Below are positions 36,701 to 43,610 of a stretch of DNA of 64,000 bases, one piece after another. The stretch's first letter is position 1. Each line of letters begins with the position of its first letter. This stretch comes from Escarpia spicata (lineage: Eukaryota > Annelida > Polychaeta > Sabellida > Siboglinidae). The DNA lies in contig OZ023213.1 in assembly GCA_963995525.1 (NCBI GenBank), positions 19,688,059-19,752,058 on the forward strand, read 5' to 3'. A model generated the notes under the pieces. The model saw only the letters and a program-made list of their open reading frames with translations. It did no database searches and was not told the origin of the DNA. The translations under genes were made by a program, and so were the position numbers.

Positions 36701-37470
36701 CGGTTCATTCGCTAGGTGGCACCACCCAAAATATATGGCCTTCACCTTGCGTTACATTTGAATTCTGTCACTTTAGCCACTAGTTAAATTTGGATTTAAG
36801 CTGTATTCCTTTCATATATCTAGATAAGAAAAAGCGTGCATTATTCTAAAGTCGAGGCAGCTTCCAACCACAAAGTGTGTCCAAGGGACGGGCGGGACTT
36901 AAAAAATGGCGTCTCGTCATAAAAATCGGCTGCGCTGCCGGTGGTTAGAACATTTATTCGATGGCTTTGTACGCTGTCGTCCACATGATAAATGTTGGAA
37001 TTTGGCCGCATTATTGATCTGAATTAGTATCTACGTTATGTTTATGTTTGTCCTATAACTGAGTCGAGTCTAAGAATTCTAGCGAACTGCATCTGATAAC
37101 CGATGCGGTCGTGCCGTGACCGCCGCTTCGTCTCGGCGGCGTTCGAGAACCGGAAACCAGTGGCCCGTCGTGCCAGTAAAATATAAGAACTGCTGGTCCG
37201 ACAGCTTCAAAAAAGGCGCCGGGCCAGTGTTAATGTCGATGCCTGAACAAGCTGGCTTGTAATGCTGAATATTATGTAGGTTTGATTTTTTTGCGAAATG
37301 ACTAAAATGAGATGGAAATTTGTAATTGCAGTTTTATTGTTGTAAAATGTTTGTATGTTTTGTAGGATGAGTCACGACTGAAGACTGTTTGCGTGCAAGC
37401 TTCTCCAGTCAACTTCCAAGAATACAGCAAGAAGCTTATTGAAGACATTGAGAAGCTACTTGTAGGATGA
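12653..37470 (+). CDS. RPA1: replication protein A 70-kDa DNA-binding subunit (15 exons recovered)
   Basis: RPA1 is the large subunit of the heterotrimer that coats single-stranded DNA in nuclear replication, repair and recombination. Fifteen exons join in frame: 12653-12700, 13304-13385, 13841-13949, 14875-15056, 15904-16042, 19491-19662, 20927-21119, 22391-22530, 25138-25207, 30370-30519, 30902-31026, 31433-31546, 32868-32975, 34320-34406, 37366-37470. They total 1824 nt or 607 residues plus stop, against about 616 in human. Order: N-terminal OB fold (1-105), Ser/Pro/Lys linker (106-165), DNA-binding domains A and B (about 175-410), and domain C with a C4 zinc ribbon (472-494). Every junction is GT..AG with matching phase. 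The exon with the first 10-15 residues was not found; the ATG at 12659 is internal by homology. The last exon is tandemly repeated and takes its stop from the repeat junction. Confidence 0.97.
13304..13385 (+). CDS. RPA1: RPA1 exon, N-terminal OB fold
   Basis: Encodes [20 protein letters not shown] and onwards, the conserved RYR.L.SDG strand. The acceptor is either CATAAG|GGCCAG (13304) or GGCCAG|AAG (13310); both keep frame and differ by two residues. Donor TCCT|GTAAGT. Confidence 0.92.
13841..13949 (+). CDS. RPA1: RPA1 exon, N-terminal OB fold
   Basis: Acceptor ATTTCAG, donor GGAAA|GTAAGT. Encodes the AALLATQLN block and [13 protein letters not shown]. Confidence 0.95.
14100..14870. other. 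RPA1 intron sequence
   Basis: Intron between the third and fourth recovered exons. A short C run lies near 14381-14389. No element identified. Confidence 0.6.
14875..15056 (+). CDS. RPA1: RPA1 exon, end of N-terminal OB fold and linker
   Basis: Acceptor CTGTCTGTAG, donor ACCTG|GTAATG. Encodes [11 protein letters not shown], then NKIGNPQPL and a Gln/Pro/Ser-rich flexible linker. Confidence 0.95.
15904..16042 (+). CDS. RPA1: RPA1 exon, linker to DNA-binding domain A
   Basis: Acceptor TTTTCCTAG, donor ACAG|GTATGG. Low-complexity linker ending in the conserved [12 protein letters not shown] that opens DNA-binding domain A. Confidence 0.95.
16250..16400 (+). repeat. tRNA-derived SINE fragment
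   Basis: Contains the B-box GGTTCGAATCC preceded by CGAGAGAACCT and followed by TGGGCAAGTTCGTTCA, as in the fuller copy at 33194-33530. The A-box side and the tail are degraded. Confidence 0.65.
16401..19490. other. long RPA1 intron, no gene
   Basis: AT-rich intron with a poly-C run (19029-19046) and a scrap of SINE tail near 19315-19370. TTAACCCTACAG at 17068 and CTGTAGGGTTAA ending at 19172 could be ends of a piggyBac-like element, but no coding part was recognised between them. Confidence 0.5.
19491..19662 (+). CDS. RPA1: RPA1 exon, DNA-binding domain A
   Basis: Acceptor GTGTTTAG, donor AATAAG|GTGAGA. Encodes [26 protein letters not shown] and [12 protein letters not shown], the most conserved part of domain A, including the aromatic residue of KLFS that stacks on ssDNA in the human protein. 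Confidence 0.97.
20405..20867 (-). mobile_element. piggyBac-like 5' end with acidic transposase N-terminus
   Basis: On the minus strand the sequence begins TTAA-CCCTTTTTAGACC (20867 downward), typical of a piggyBac terminus at its TTAA site. About 230 bp later an ATG opens a frame of about 80 residues: [16 protein letters not shown], then Asp/Glu-rich with GDEE and SDEEFKGFQ. PiggyBac transposases start with such acidic segments, but no catalytic core follows, so this looks like a truncated copy. It lies in the RPA1 intron just before the 20927 exon. The assignment is inference from the terminus and composition. Confidence 0.45.
20927..21119 (+). CDS. RPA1: RPA1 exon, domain A end to domain B start
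   Basis: Acceptor ATTGCCAG, donor GTCG|GTAAGA. Encodes [10 protein letters not shown] and [18 protein letters not shown]. At the place of a stacking phenylalanine in human domain A (VYYFSK) this protein has isoleucine. Confidence 0.96.
21130..22380. other. RPA1 intron sequence
   Basis: AT-rich intron. A threefold GATTATCTTGTACTGTATTATTG repeat occurs near 21890-21980. No gene. Confidence 0.6.
22391..22530 (+). CDS. RPA1: RPA1 exon, DNA-binding domain B
   Basis: Acceptor TGCCACTAG, donor AGCGAT|GTACGT. Encodes [15 protein letters not shown] through VRLTLWSSD; the Trp of LW is the conserved base-stacking residue of domain B. Confidence 0.95.
23205..24130. repeat. 43-bp minisatellite, about 21 copies
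   Basis: Head-to-tail array in an RPA1 intron. The unit contains GTGTAGACAGACATTG, TACTGGTAACC and TTGTGTCACTGACGGC. Variants (GTGTGTCGC, GACAGC, GTAGGC) recur in separated units, as expected from unequal exchange or gene conversion. Units abut with no unique spacers, so it is not a CRISPR. Repetitive minus-strand frames across it are artefacts. Confidence 0.97.
24385..24856. repeat. dispersed repeat, copy 1
   Basis: About 470 bp from ATGAAATAAGGTTTC to GAGTCCCCCAGTTCTC. A diverged copy occupies 63497 to the window end in the same orientation, with small indels throughout. No coding capacity or terminal repeats seen, so the class is unknown. Confidence 0.85.
25138..25207 (+). CDS. RPA1: RPA1 exon, DNA-binding domain B
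   Basis: Acceptor TATTTCCAG, donor GACG|GTAGGT. Encodes [20 protein letters not shown] and a following DWDG; the second stacking aromatic of domain B is Trp here rather than Phe. Confidence 0.95.
26213..26283 (-). promoter_or_regulatory. three histone-type 3' stem-loops behind a transposase
   Basis: On the minus strand, 22 nt after the transposase stop, come GGCTCTCTTCAGAGCC (26283-26268), the same 16-mer again (26255-26240), and GGTCTTTTCAGAGCC (26227-26213), spaced about 28 nt with CAAAC-rich linkers. The first two form perfect 6-bp stems with 4-nt loops. They closely resemble the GGCTCTTTTCAGAGCC stem-loop that ends metazoan replication-dependent histone mRNAs. Whether they act in 3'-end formation is inference. 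Confidence 0.7.
26305..28192 (-). pseudogene. Mutator-like transposase, one stop and one frameshift
   Basis: A cut-and-paste transposase of the Mutator-like type found in many invertebrates. Starting at [20 protein letters not shown] (28192), the N-terminus is basic. After a frameshift near 28045-28070 the frame continues with a C4 zinc motif (LLCPVCQG and TECTVCG, about 27820-27730). A single in-frame TAG at 27552-27550 interrupts it. The catalytic core follows: Asp in NVSYDATW, Asp in LSDGDAKTY, and Glu in [11 protein letters not shown], with YCHGC between. A basic C-terminal tail ([20 protein letters not shown]) precedes the TAG at 26305. With only two lesions it is a recently decayed copy. 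It lies antisense in an RPA1 intron. Confidence 0.85.
28193..28450 (-). promoter_or_regulatory. putative transposase promoter
   Basis: Upstream of the transposase start on the minus strand: CCTTATATGG (TATA-like, near 28360), and CCAAT motifs in CTGATTGGCCAATGG (near 28320) and AGCCAATCAG (near 28405). Paired CCAAT and TATA elements fit a polymerase II promoter; activity is not shown. Confidence 0.4.
28724..28950 (-). mobile_element. LINE C-terminal fragment
   Basis: Minus-strand frame reads [20 protein letters not shown], then [15 protein letters not shown] and [12 protein letters not shown], the C-terminal tail common to one class of invertebrate LINEs. Further reverse transcriptase sequence ([20 protein letters not shown]) lies at about 29220-29090, separated by an unrelated repeat at 28955-29072. 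Confidence 0.75.
28955..29072. repeat. interspersed repeat, copy 1 (part)
   Basis: Matches 37878-37998, including GATCCTCGGAATAACACAAA. The remainder of the 37.9-kb copy (ATTTAAATATTATCGAGCCG) matches 29670-29725, so here the repeat is split by about 600 bp that includes the LINE fragment. Confidence 0.75.
29080..29230 (-). mobile_element. LINE reverse transcriptase fragment
   Basis: Minus-strand frame [31 protein letters not shown] matches the LINE block after the catalytic motif. It probably belongs with 28724-28950. Confidence 0.65.
29740..30300 (-). pseudogene. second Mutator-like transposase fragment
   Basis: Two minus-strand blocks match the copy at 26305-28192. [20 protein letters not shown] (about 30290-30110) corresponds to the first catalytic Asp block, and [20 protein letters not shown] through [13 protein letters not shown] (about 30010-29780) to the last. 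The expected Glu is replaced by Lys (NKSVH against NESLH). The middle, including the second Asp, is deleted. It is dead and more diverged than the neighbouring copy. Confidence 0.75.
30370..30519 (+). CDS. RPA1: RPA1 exon, domain B end and interdomain linker
   Basis: Acceptor CACTTCCAG, donor GGAG|GTGAGG. Encodes [18 protein letters not shown], then [10 protein letters not shown] and a Gly/Ser linker before domain C. It follows the 5.2-kb transposon-filled intron. Confidence 0.95.
30902..31026 (+). CDS. RPA1: RPA1 exon, DNA-binding domain C start
   Basis: Acceptor CTTTTGTTAG, donor ATATG|GTAAGC. Encodes [15 protein letters not shown] and [19 protein letters not shown]. Confidence 0.96.
31433..31546 (+). 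CDS. RPA1: RPA1 exon, domain C zinc ribbon
   Basis: Acceptor GGTTCCAG, donor CTCTCG|GTGGGT. Carries the complete C-x4-C-x13-C-x2-C zinc ribbon (residues 472, 477, 491, 494), spaced as in other RPA1 proteins. Confidence 0.97.
32868..32975 (+). CDS. RPA1: RPA1 exon, DNA-binding domain C
   Basis: Acceptor TTTGTTTCAG, donor GAATCG|GTGCGT. Encodes [17 protein letters not shown] and TAEVVLG, the conserved ENQWV block. Confidence 0.96.
33194..33530 (+). repeat. tRNA-derived SINE
   Basis: Starts with an A-box-like GTGGTGCAGTGGCTAGAG and B-box GGTTCGAATCC about 40 nt later, then TGGCAAGTTCGTTCA. It has an unrelated body and a tail with GTTATATAAGACCTTACC. Similar tails occur at 19320-19370 and a B-box copy at 16250-16400, so it is a multicopy family. 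Confidence 0.75.
33531..34319. other. RPA1 intron sequence
   Basis: AT-rich intron, nothing recognisable. Confidence 0.6.
34320..34406 (+). CDS. RPA1: RPA1 exon, DNA-binding domain C
   Basis: Acceptor CTTTTTAG, donor TATAAT|GTGAGT. Encodes [20 protein letters not shown] and ends in METYN. Confidence 0.96.
34455..34954. mobile_element. piggyBac-like MITE
   Basis: Perfect 13-bp terminal inverted repeats CCATTTCAGTGCC / GGCACTGAAATGG bound a 500-bp segment. It is preceded by TTAA (34451-34454) and followed by TTCA, one base off the TTAA duplication typical of piggyBac. No transposase is encoded. Confidence 0.75.
35375..35447. repeat. (CTCTCC)n simple repeat
   Basis: Pyrimidine run of CTCTCC units; the Arg-Glu and Arg-Gly reading frames over it are artefacts. 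Confidence 0.95.
35449..35861. repeat. fold-back (inverted repeat) element
   Basis: Left arm 35449-35598 (from AATATGGGCTCAGTTG) is matched in reverse complement by 35695-35861 (ending GAGCCCATATT), with a loop of about 95 bp. Arms share blocks such as AAAATTATTCTGAGCTAACA and CTAGAATACTCCTTTGT with a few indels. No coding capacity; probably a palindromic MITE in the last RPA1 intron. Confidence 0.8.
35862..37365. other. last RPA1 intron, remainder
   Basis: No gene. Two segments at about 36325-36400 and 37155-37225 share GGCCCG/CCAGTGGCC words in opposite orientations and may be ends of an element. Confidence 0.4.
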
Positions 37471-37760
37471 GTCATGACTGAAGACTATTTGCGTGCAAGC
37501 TTCTCCAGTCAACTTCCAAGAATACATCAAGAAGCTTATTGAAGACATTGAGAAGCTACTTGTAGGATGAGTCATGACTGAAGACTATTTGCGTGCAAGC
37601 TTCTCCAGTCAACTTCCAAGAATACATCAAGAAGCTTATTGAAGACATTGAGAAGCTACTTGTAGGATGAGTCATGACTGAAGACTATTTGCGTGCAAGC
37701 TTCTCCAGTCAACTTCCAAGAATACATCAAGAAGCTTATTGAAGACACTGAGATGCTGCT
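37361..37760 (+). repeat. four tandem 100-bp copies of the last RPA1 exon
   Basis: Units start TGTAGGATGAGTCA at 37361, 37461, 37561 and 37661, so each includes an acceptor-like TGTAG and nearly the whole exon. Copies 2-4 share three changes absent from copy 1: CGA to TGA, GTTTGCG to ATTTGCG, and ACAGC to ACATC. Copy 4 ends in unique sequence after ACACTGAGATGCTGCTTGTA. Confidence 0.95.
37366..37470 (+). CDS. RPA1: RPA1 terminal coding exon (first of four tandem copies)
   Basis: Acceptor TTTTGTAG. Encodes [20 protein letters not shown] and a C-terminal helix ending KLLVG. The TGA stop at 37468-37470 overlaps the start of the next 100-bp repeat copy, so the protein end is made by the duplication. 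The three following copies have TGA in place of the CGA of DESR. Confidence 0.92.
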   Translation, partial: DESRLKTVCVQASPVNFQEYSKKLIEDIEKLLVG

Positions 37761-37877
37761 TGTACTCAGCAATGCGTGAAAGGGTGCCTCGGAAATGTGA
37801 CATGCGAAGAGACGATAAATATATTACGATTTCTTGTCTGACTAAACTCAAAATAGTTCAGTGACAAGTTTATATAG

Positions 37878-38055
37878 TATAAATATGTTCAAAAATTGTT
37901 TTGATTTTGTGATCCTCGGAATAACACAAATATGTCAACTTTTCTATGCACGTTTTACATTACTAGTGCAGTAATGAGGATATAATTAAGTTTGATAAAA
38001 CACTAGATATTTAAATATTATCGAGCCGTATTGAAAATGCTTATGCAGGGTCATT
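37878..38055. repeat. interspersed repeat, copy 2
   Basis: Contiguous version of the sequence split at 28955-29072 and 29670-29725, ending near TTATGCAGGGTCATTC. Class unknown. Confidence 0.75.
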
Positions 38056-38162
38056 CAACACCACAGACTATTCAATAACATGTAATTCTAGGTCGTCTGC
38101 TGCTTCAAATGAAATTAAATGTGACACTGTAAAATACAGGCTGACTGTGTTGTTAATAGTTG

Positions 38163-38400
38163 TCAATGTCCCTCTTTAGAAATATGCTCTCGCAGAAACA
38201 AAACATACCAAAAAAGTGTTGACTGTATTAAAAATAATCGGCAATTCATCGTAGCGAGGATGATCTTTCCATGGATTGTCTGTGTCATTTGATGTGTCCT
38301 CGCAGATGGCTTGTCAATCCAATCTGCTCGGCACAGCTTCCCACAGTGCGAACATGTATAACGAGAATATAGAGAAGGTGCATCATGTAGATTGTCCATG
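38163..38400 (-). other. short open frame with a CxxC motif
   Basis: A 78-residue minus-strand frame contains YSRYTCSHCGKLCRADWI then THQM, which resembles the Cys/His motif at the C-terminus of some LINE polyproteins. No other LINE sequence adjoins it, so the assignment is weak. Confidence 0.3.
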
Positions 38401-38429
38401 GTTCAAATCTTCCTAACCTTACGCTTTTT

Positions 38430-39690
38430 GGCTAAGGTTGTTTTCTGTTGGCTTTTAATGACTGCCATATCTCAGAAACCGTTCAGCAATTTTTTCTTTA
38501 ATTGTGCGTTGACATCTTAAGATCGTACTGCCACTATGCACGAGAAATCTGGTTTTGATTGAATCATTCTAACGGCCCCCAGGGCCCCCCAAACTGGTAA
38601 TTTTTTACATTTTGCCTATTTAAAAAAAAAATTCAGTCACTTTTTCACTGATTTTGCCTACACAGTTAATGTGATAGTGCCAATATACACAATAAATCTA
38701 TAATTGATTCAACAGAAAATGTGTGCACATTTTCTTAACCTATATATATAAAGTAGATTTGTATACCTCCAAAACCAGCAGACTGTAGCCATAATATAAT
38801 ATGTCCACTTGATAGTTGTGTGTCATAATGTTCATAGATCTATGTACATGTTTTATGTATTGAAAAAAATGTGCGAATATGTTTAATTATAATTAAGACT
38901 GTTGATCGTTGTATGTGCTCCATGCCTCAAAAGAATCCTGAGCTATTTTAAACCAATAAACTCTTGAAAACAGCCTTTGGGTGCGGGACGTGCCATCTGA
39001 TGGGCGACAAAGGGTCCCCAGCGCAAACTATGAACGAAGCGCTGCTAGTGGCAAACCAAAGAACTAATGAACGGCATAGTGATATTTGCGAGTTCCAGAG
39101 AACAATAACATTATAATACTGTACATTCTATTCTATAGAGATTAACAAATTCTTTCCATGTTGTGCTGAGTATTGAATACAGTGCATAATGCATTATTTA
39201 CTTGGTATCTCAGTAGATCTTTTTCTGGACGAACTATTTTATCTAGTGCAATCTCAAAACTGTATTTCGCAGCCTGGATCTACTGTAAGCCCCATTTTAT
39301 CAAAAATATTTTATTTCTGGGTGTATCTTCACTGGCATGCATATATGTATCTACGAAACATGTCAACATTAATTTAAATTAAATTTAAAAAAAAATTAAG
39401 TTAATTTAAATTAGTTATTCTTAGGCCACAGAAAAGTAATTCCCGGTTTCTCATCAATGCATATATTAAAAAATATGTGCCACAACATTTTATTTTCTAT
39501 TATAATTATTCCTCTAAATGCGAGACGTGGTGAAATAAGTGAACAGTAAACGTGTCAACATTTTACTTCCATCATAACCCTTAATGATCTGTAACTATGA
39601 TTCACCAAAAACAATTTTGATTAATCATTACAAACTATAGTCCAAAGGTCTTCAGGGCTTCTTGGCCCATTTTTTCACACCATCGTCATC
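38430..39690. repeat. interspersed repeat with ends shared at 63258-63490
   Basis: The left part contains ATCTCAGAAACCGTTCAGCAA, and the right end contains AGTCCAAAGGTCTTCAGGGC followed by TTCTTGGCCCATTTTT. Both blocks recur about 100 bp apart at 63353-63490. The longer copy here may be the fuller form, or may hold an insertion. No protein seen. Confidence 0.5.
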
Positions 39691-40560
39691 TTATTAAGAG
39701 TTATTTTATGGTGTCTTACATAGATTTATTTTCAAATATGTTGTGAGACTTTTGCAGATCAGTAATTTGGTGAATGCAAAAACCACAGCAAGGGCGCGAT
39801 GATGATCAAAACTGAGATTTGTGTTTCTCAACTCGTAATTGTGAACATTACCTTTCTGTGACGGTATGACTCGGATTTCTCCTACTTGGATACATTATGG
39901 TGACAAGATTGTCCTGTGTGCTGTTTGCCTGTATGTTATCATCACAACGTAAATAAAGAGTAAAGTCATACAATGTTGGTTTTAATTATCTTGATTAGCG
40001 TTTAATATTAACATTATGACGTTACAGTGTTGCCTTTATGAAAGATACTTGGTTTGTTGAGAGAGAACTCGAACACTATTGTGTCACGTAATCATGCTGC
40101 ACATAAAAAATTCAGTTTGCAATGACAAGTACATTTTTCATCAAAGTTATTTGTACATTTTTTTTGTAAATTTTCAAATGTACATTTGTCAAATTTAAAA
40201 AGTATTAAAACTTTTGTTATAGGCACTTGAACCTCAAGTTGTAATCTTTCAAACCAAGTTGAAACTTAATTAAATTATTGCAGGCATCTTACTTTTATCT
40301 ACCGTTCCTTTGTGTTAAAGGACGTTTTTATATTGTTCCTTTCCTTAAAATGCCGTTATATTCCATTATTTACTAATGGCAAGAATTTGTTAATAGGATA
40401 GTACGGGTACTCACGGAATACGCAGAACTCCGTTATTTCCACCAGACAAATTGCAGTGTGTTGTGAAATTATGACCAAGGAAATACTACATCGTGAAACT
40501 TCGATGCCTAGACCATTAAGAAAACTGTCCGTCATGTTCCTATCAAATCAGAAGAGATGT
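39691..40560. other. non-coding stretch
   Basis: AT-rich, nothing recognisable. Confidence 0.5.
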
Positions 40561-41269
40561 CGACTCTGATGAATGAAAGCAGTGCGATATGGAGGATGTT
40601 CAGAGGGTCAATACCAAACTCGTTCAACACCATCAGTTTACAGAAGATGTAAATTGACATTATCAGCATTACAAGGGACGATCAAGCCACTACACGTTTT
40701 GCGTGGTCAGAACGATCACGATTCTCACAATCGTCAAGATCGTCTCTCTTTAACGTGGAAGATGAAGAGATCACATTCACTCACTCTGATGGTATTTCAT
40801 CCCGGATGAGGCGTGATGCTAATGCCCCAAAGAAGCTTGCCACACCGTTTATAATAATGGATGTGTTCACGGGAACTGAAGGAAAATATGGAAACACTGA
40901 CTTACAGGTGGGGTGCGGTGGTGTAGCGTTAGAGCACTGAAACGTCGATCGATGCAAGTGTGTAACCGGTCATGGACTCGGAATTGTTGTCTTTAACCCA
41001 CCGGTTCTTGCTACCCAAGAACGGAGTTACTTTCCTGTCAAGCGTGTGATAAACGCCGAGCAGGCAGTGTATATGTCAGCAGTATCGTCGCCGTCTCCAC
41101 ACAAGAGTCTACATCAATAACAGGAATAACTTGCATACCTTTCATACCTTTTATCGTTGGCAACCAAAGACTGCACCAAGTGATGTGTCATATAGTCGTG
41201 ACAATGGTGAATATCCTTATGCTTGAGCCATCCACAACTCCACTGTCTCTGGAGGGGAAATGTTTGGAG

Positions 41270-41715
41270 GTAAAATGAACTCGACACCAAAGGCAGAACT
41301 GATCAGTGTCTCGATGGCTGCACTTCATACACTTTGGAACTCGCAAAATATGAGATGAATAAACTGCTCAGTTTTCATGCACTAAAAGCTTGTGATATGC
41401 AATCAGCCTGTAGTGATCATGCGCACAAGCAGTGCTTAAAATATTCCAGAACCGACCACTACTTGTCATGGGAATTGGTCATGATAGAGAACTTGCACTG
41501 GCTGGACAGTTTATGTGTCACTTGTGTAGCACACGCGAGTAGCAAACCGTCGATCCTGTCAGGATCTAACTCTGCGTCTGGAGATAGTATACCCCCTATC
41601 CGATATGCCCCGGAACGTCATATTGCACATGCTAACCACCAGGCAAAATTTGTATTACAACCAAAGGAGAAATATATCGATTTCATATCTAGCATCGACA
41701 CCTATCCCTAGTAGA
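41270..41715 (+). pseudogene. relic of a repeated protein family (FHAL..CD motif)
   Basis: A 125-residue frame from 41334 includes LLSFHALKACDMQSACSDHA, then a SIPPIRYAPERHIAHANHQA block. This resembles a multicopy invertebrate family of unknown function with an HALTGCDTT motif followed by LPPT...H..RA..QA. Two further relics lie at 50440-51730. The start and end are decayed. The family identification is from memory of motifs and is tentative. Confidence 0.4.
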
Positions 41716-41915
41716 AGATATCTATTTGCCAGAGAGCTGTCTGGACACGAATATACTCTCAGGGTCGAAAGGCGAAAGCTGCAAATACATTAACAGTGCC
41801 AATTCCAATCATGTGCTAAACCTGCAAGACATTTCATGCGATCATTGGCCTTATCGGCCACATGCGAACACAGCGCAAAAAGAAATGATCAAACTTGATA
41901 TGTAACTATCACGTG

Positions 41916-43610
41916 TAGGCCCGTAGCCAGGGGTTTACGGGGTTCACGTGAACCCACTTTTTGTGAACCCCCGTTTCTAAAAAAATTTAAAGCCCCTTCA
42001 AATTTAATCTTTAAGATGTGAACCCGTAATTAATTGTTTATGTTAAGATTATTCCCTGTTTCTCAAAAGCGTGAACTCCTAAAACATGCTGGATGTTGTT
42101 CAAACATTACCCAGCATGCCAGGGCAGCCTGGTTGGTACAGATGTTAAAGGAATAACACATACACAAGAAGCTAACGTTACTCTAAATGTACATGACTCC
42201 AAACTGTAGTCAATCAGAGATGACTGGTGCAGACAAAACAGACAAGAGTTATACTAAAGGATTTATGTCAGTGACTCAATTTTTTATCGACATTTCACTG
42301 CAATGGTTCTCATGAGTATCATGTTAAATGCTTGTGGGTGAAACGGGTGACAATGATTTAACACTGATTAAAGAACAAACACGAGCACATATACAGTGTA
42401 TTGGGCCATATACAAATAATTCTTGGCTTATCGTCAGAACTGTGTTAAAATGTAAGTGATGGGTGCTGTTTTAGTATGCTGCTTGAGCTAACTAACGAGT
42501 ATCAAAGGGCTATTCTCAGCAGTCAAAATAGATTAAGATGTGTAACGAGTGTATTTCGTACAAGTGACACACCTGTAGAGGAATTCATCTAGCTTGACAC
42601 AAATAAGTTTATTTGAACAATAACAAATACAGTTTAACGGCACCTATTTTAAATTGGGCGTGCTGGTGAGAAACCGTGAATTATGTGGCTTTAGTTATGG
42701 TTAACGAAATCCTGTTGTTGCTGGTTGCATAGTTATATATCTCAGAAAGGGGGCCTAATCTCGGCAAGAAAGGGTGAAGAAGCTTTATATTCTCAATTAT
42801 TACGTTCGTTTTGTTTGTTAGCTGCCAAATACAGATAACGTTTTCTGCGGTCAGTGTTGCCTAGAGGTTACGGTACTCGATTGTTTGATACCTATACTTT
42901 TATTCAAATTCCACAAGAGGAAATGTTTTCTAATCTTCTATTTATGGTACGCATTTAATAAATATTTATTAAATTACTAACTTAATTATGTTATTGATAA
43001 ATTGTGGAAATTTTGCGCTGCAGATCAGTTACATGTATAATTTATTAATTGACTGAAAGCCACATTGTTAATGTCACCAAATTGTAACACTAAGTGTTTC
43101 CTCTAACAAAACGTGGACACACCCACACTCCTCGGTGCCTCGTTTATGATATTATTATGTGTATATTATTCAAAACTACACAAATGGTGAAGTGTTTCTA
43201 GTAAATAATTTAGTTGTGTTAATAATATAATATAATTGCCTGTTGGTTTTTATGAATAAAATTGGGTATAAATTATATTTAATCAGCAACAAAATGGAAG
43301 AATTTTCAACAGACCACATATGTGAATCCCACTCCCCCACCCCCGGGACAGCCTCGCTAATGGCCTGCTGGTGATGTTAATGTGGTGTTTAAATATAAGA
43401 TGAAACCACACATTCACGAACTTCACATCCCACTTTCTTGTCGTTTCATCTAGAAACTCGACCCCCTGCATTATGTGGTTGAACTCCCACGTGAACATGC
43501 GGCGCCCTCTGCACTGTGAAAAATATAACCCACGCGACCGTGTGGCGCCCCCTGGAGTCTGTATTGGGAAAATGTGAACCCCCTGTTGTGAAAAGCCGGC
43601 TACCGGCCTG
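41916..43610. mobile_element. DNA transposon with AGGCCNGTAGCC ends
   Basis: Left end TAGGCCCGTAGCCAGG and, about 40 bp on, GGTTCACGTGAACCC. The right end reads GGGAAAATGTGAACCCCC, then GCCGGCTACCGGCCTG: the inverted complement with mismatches. About 1.7 kb, AT-rich inside, without recognisable transposase. No clear target duplication was found. The ends look hAT-like. Confidence 0.55.
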
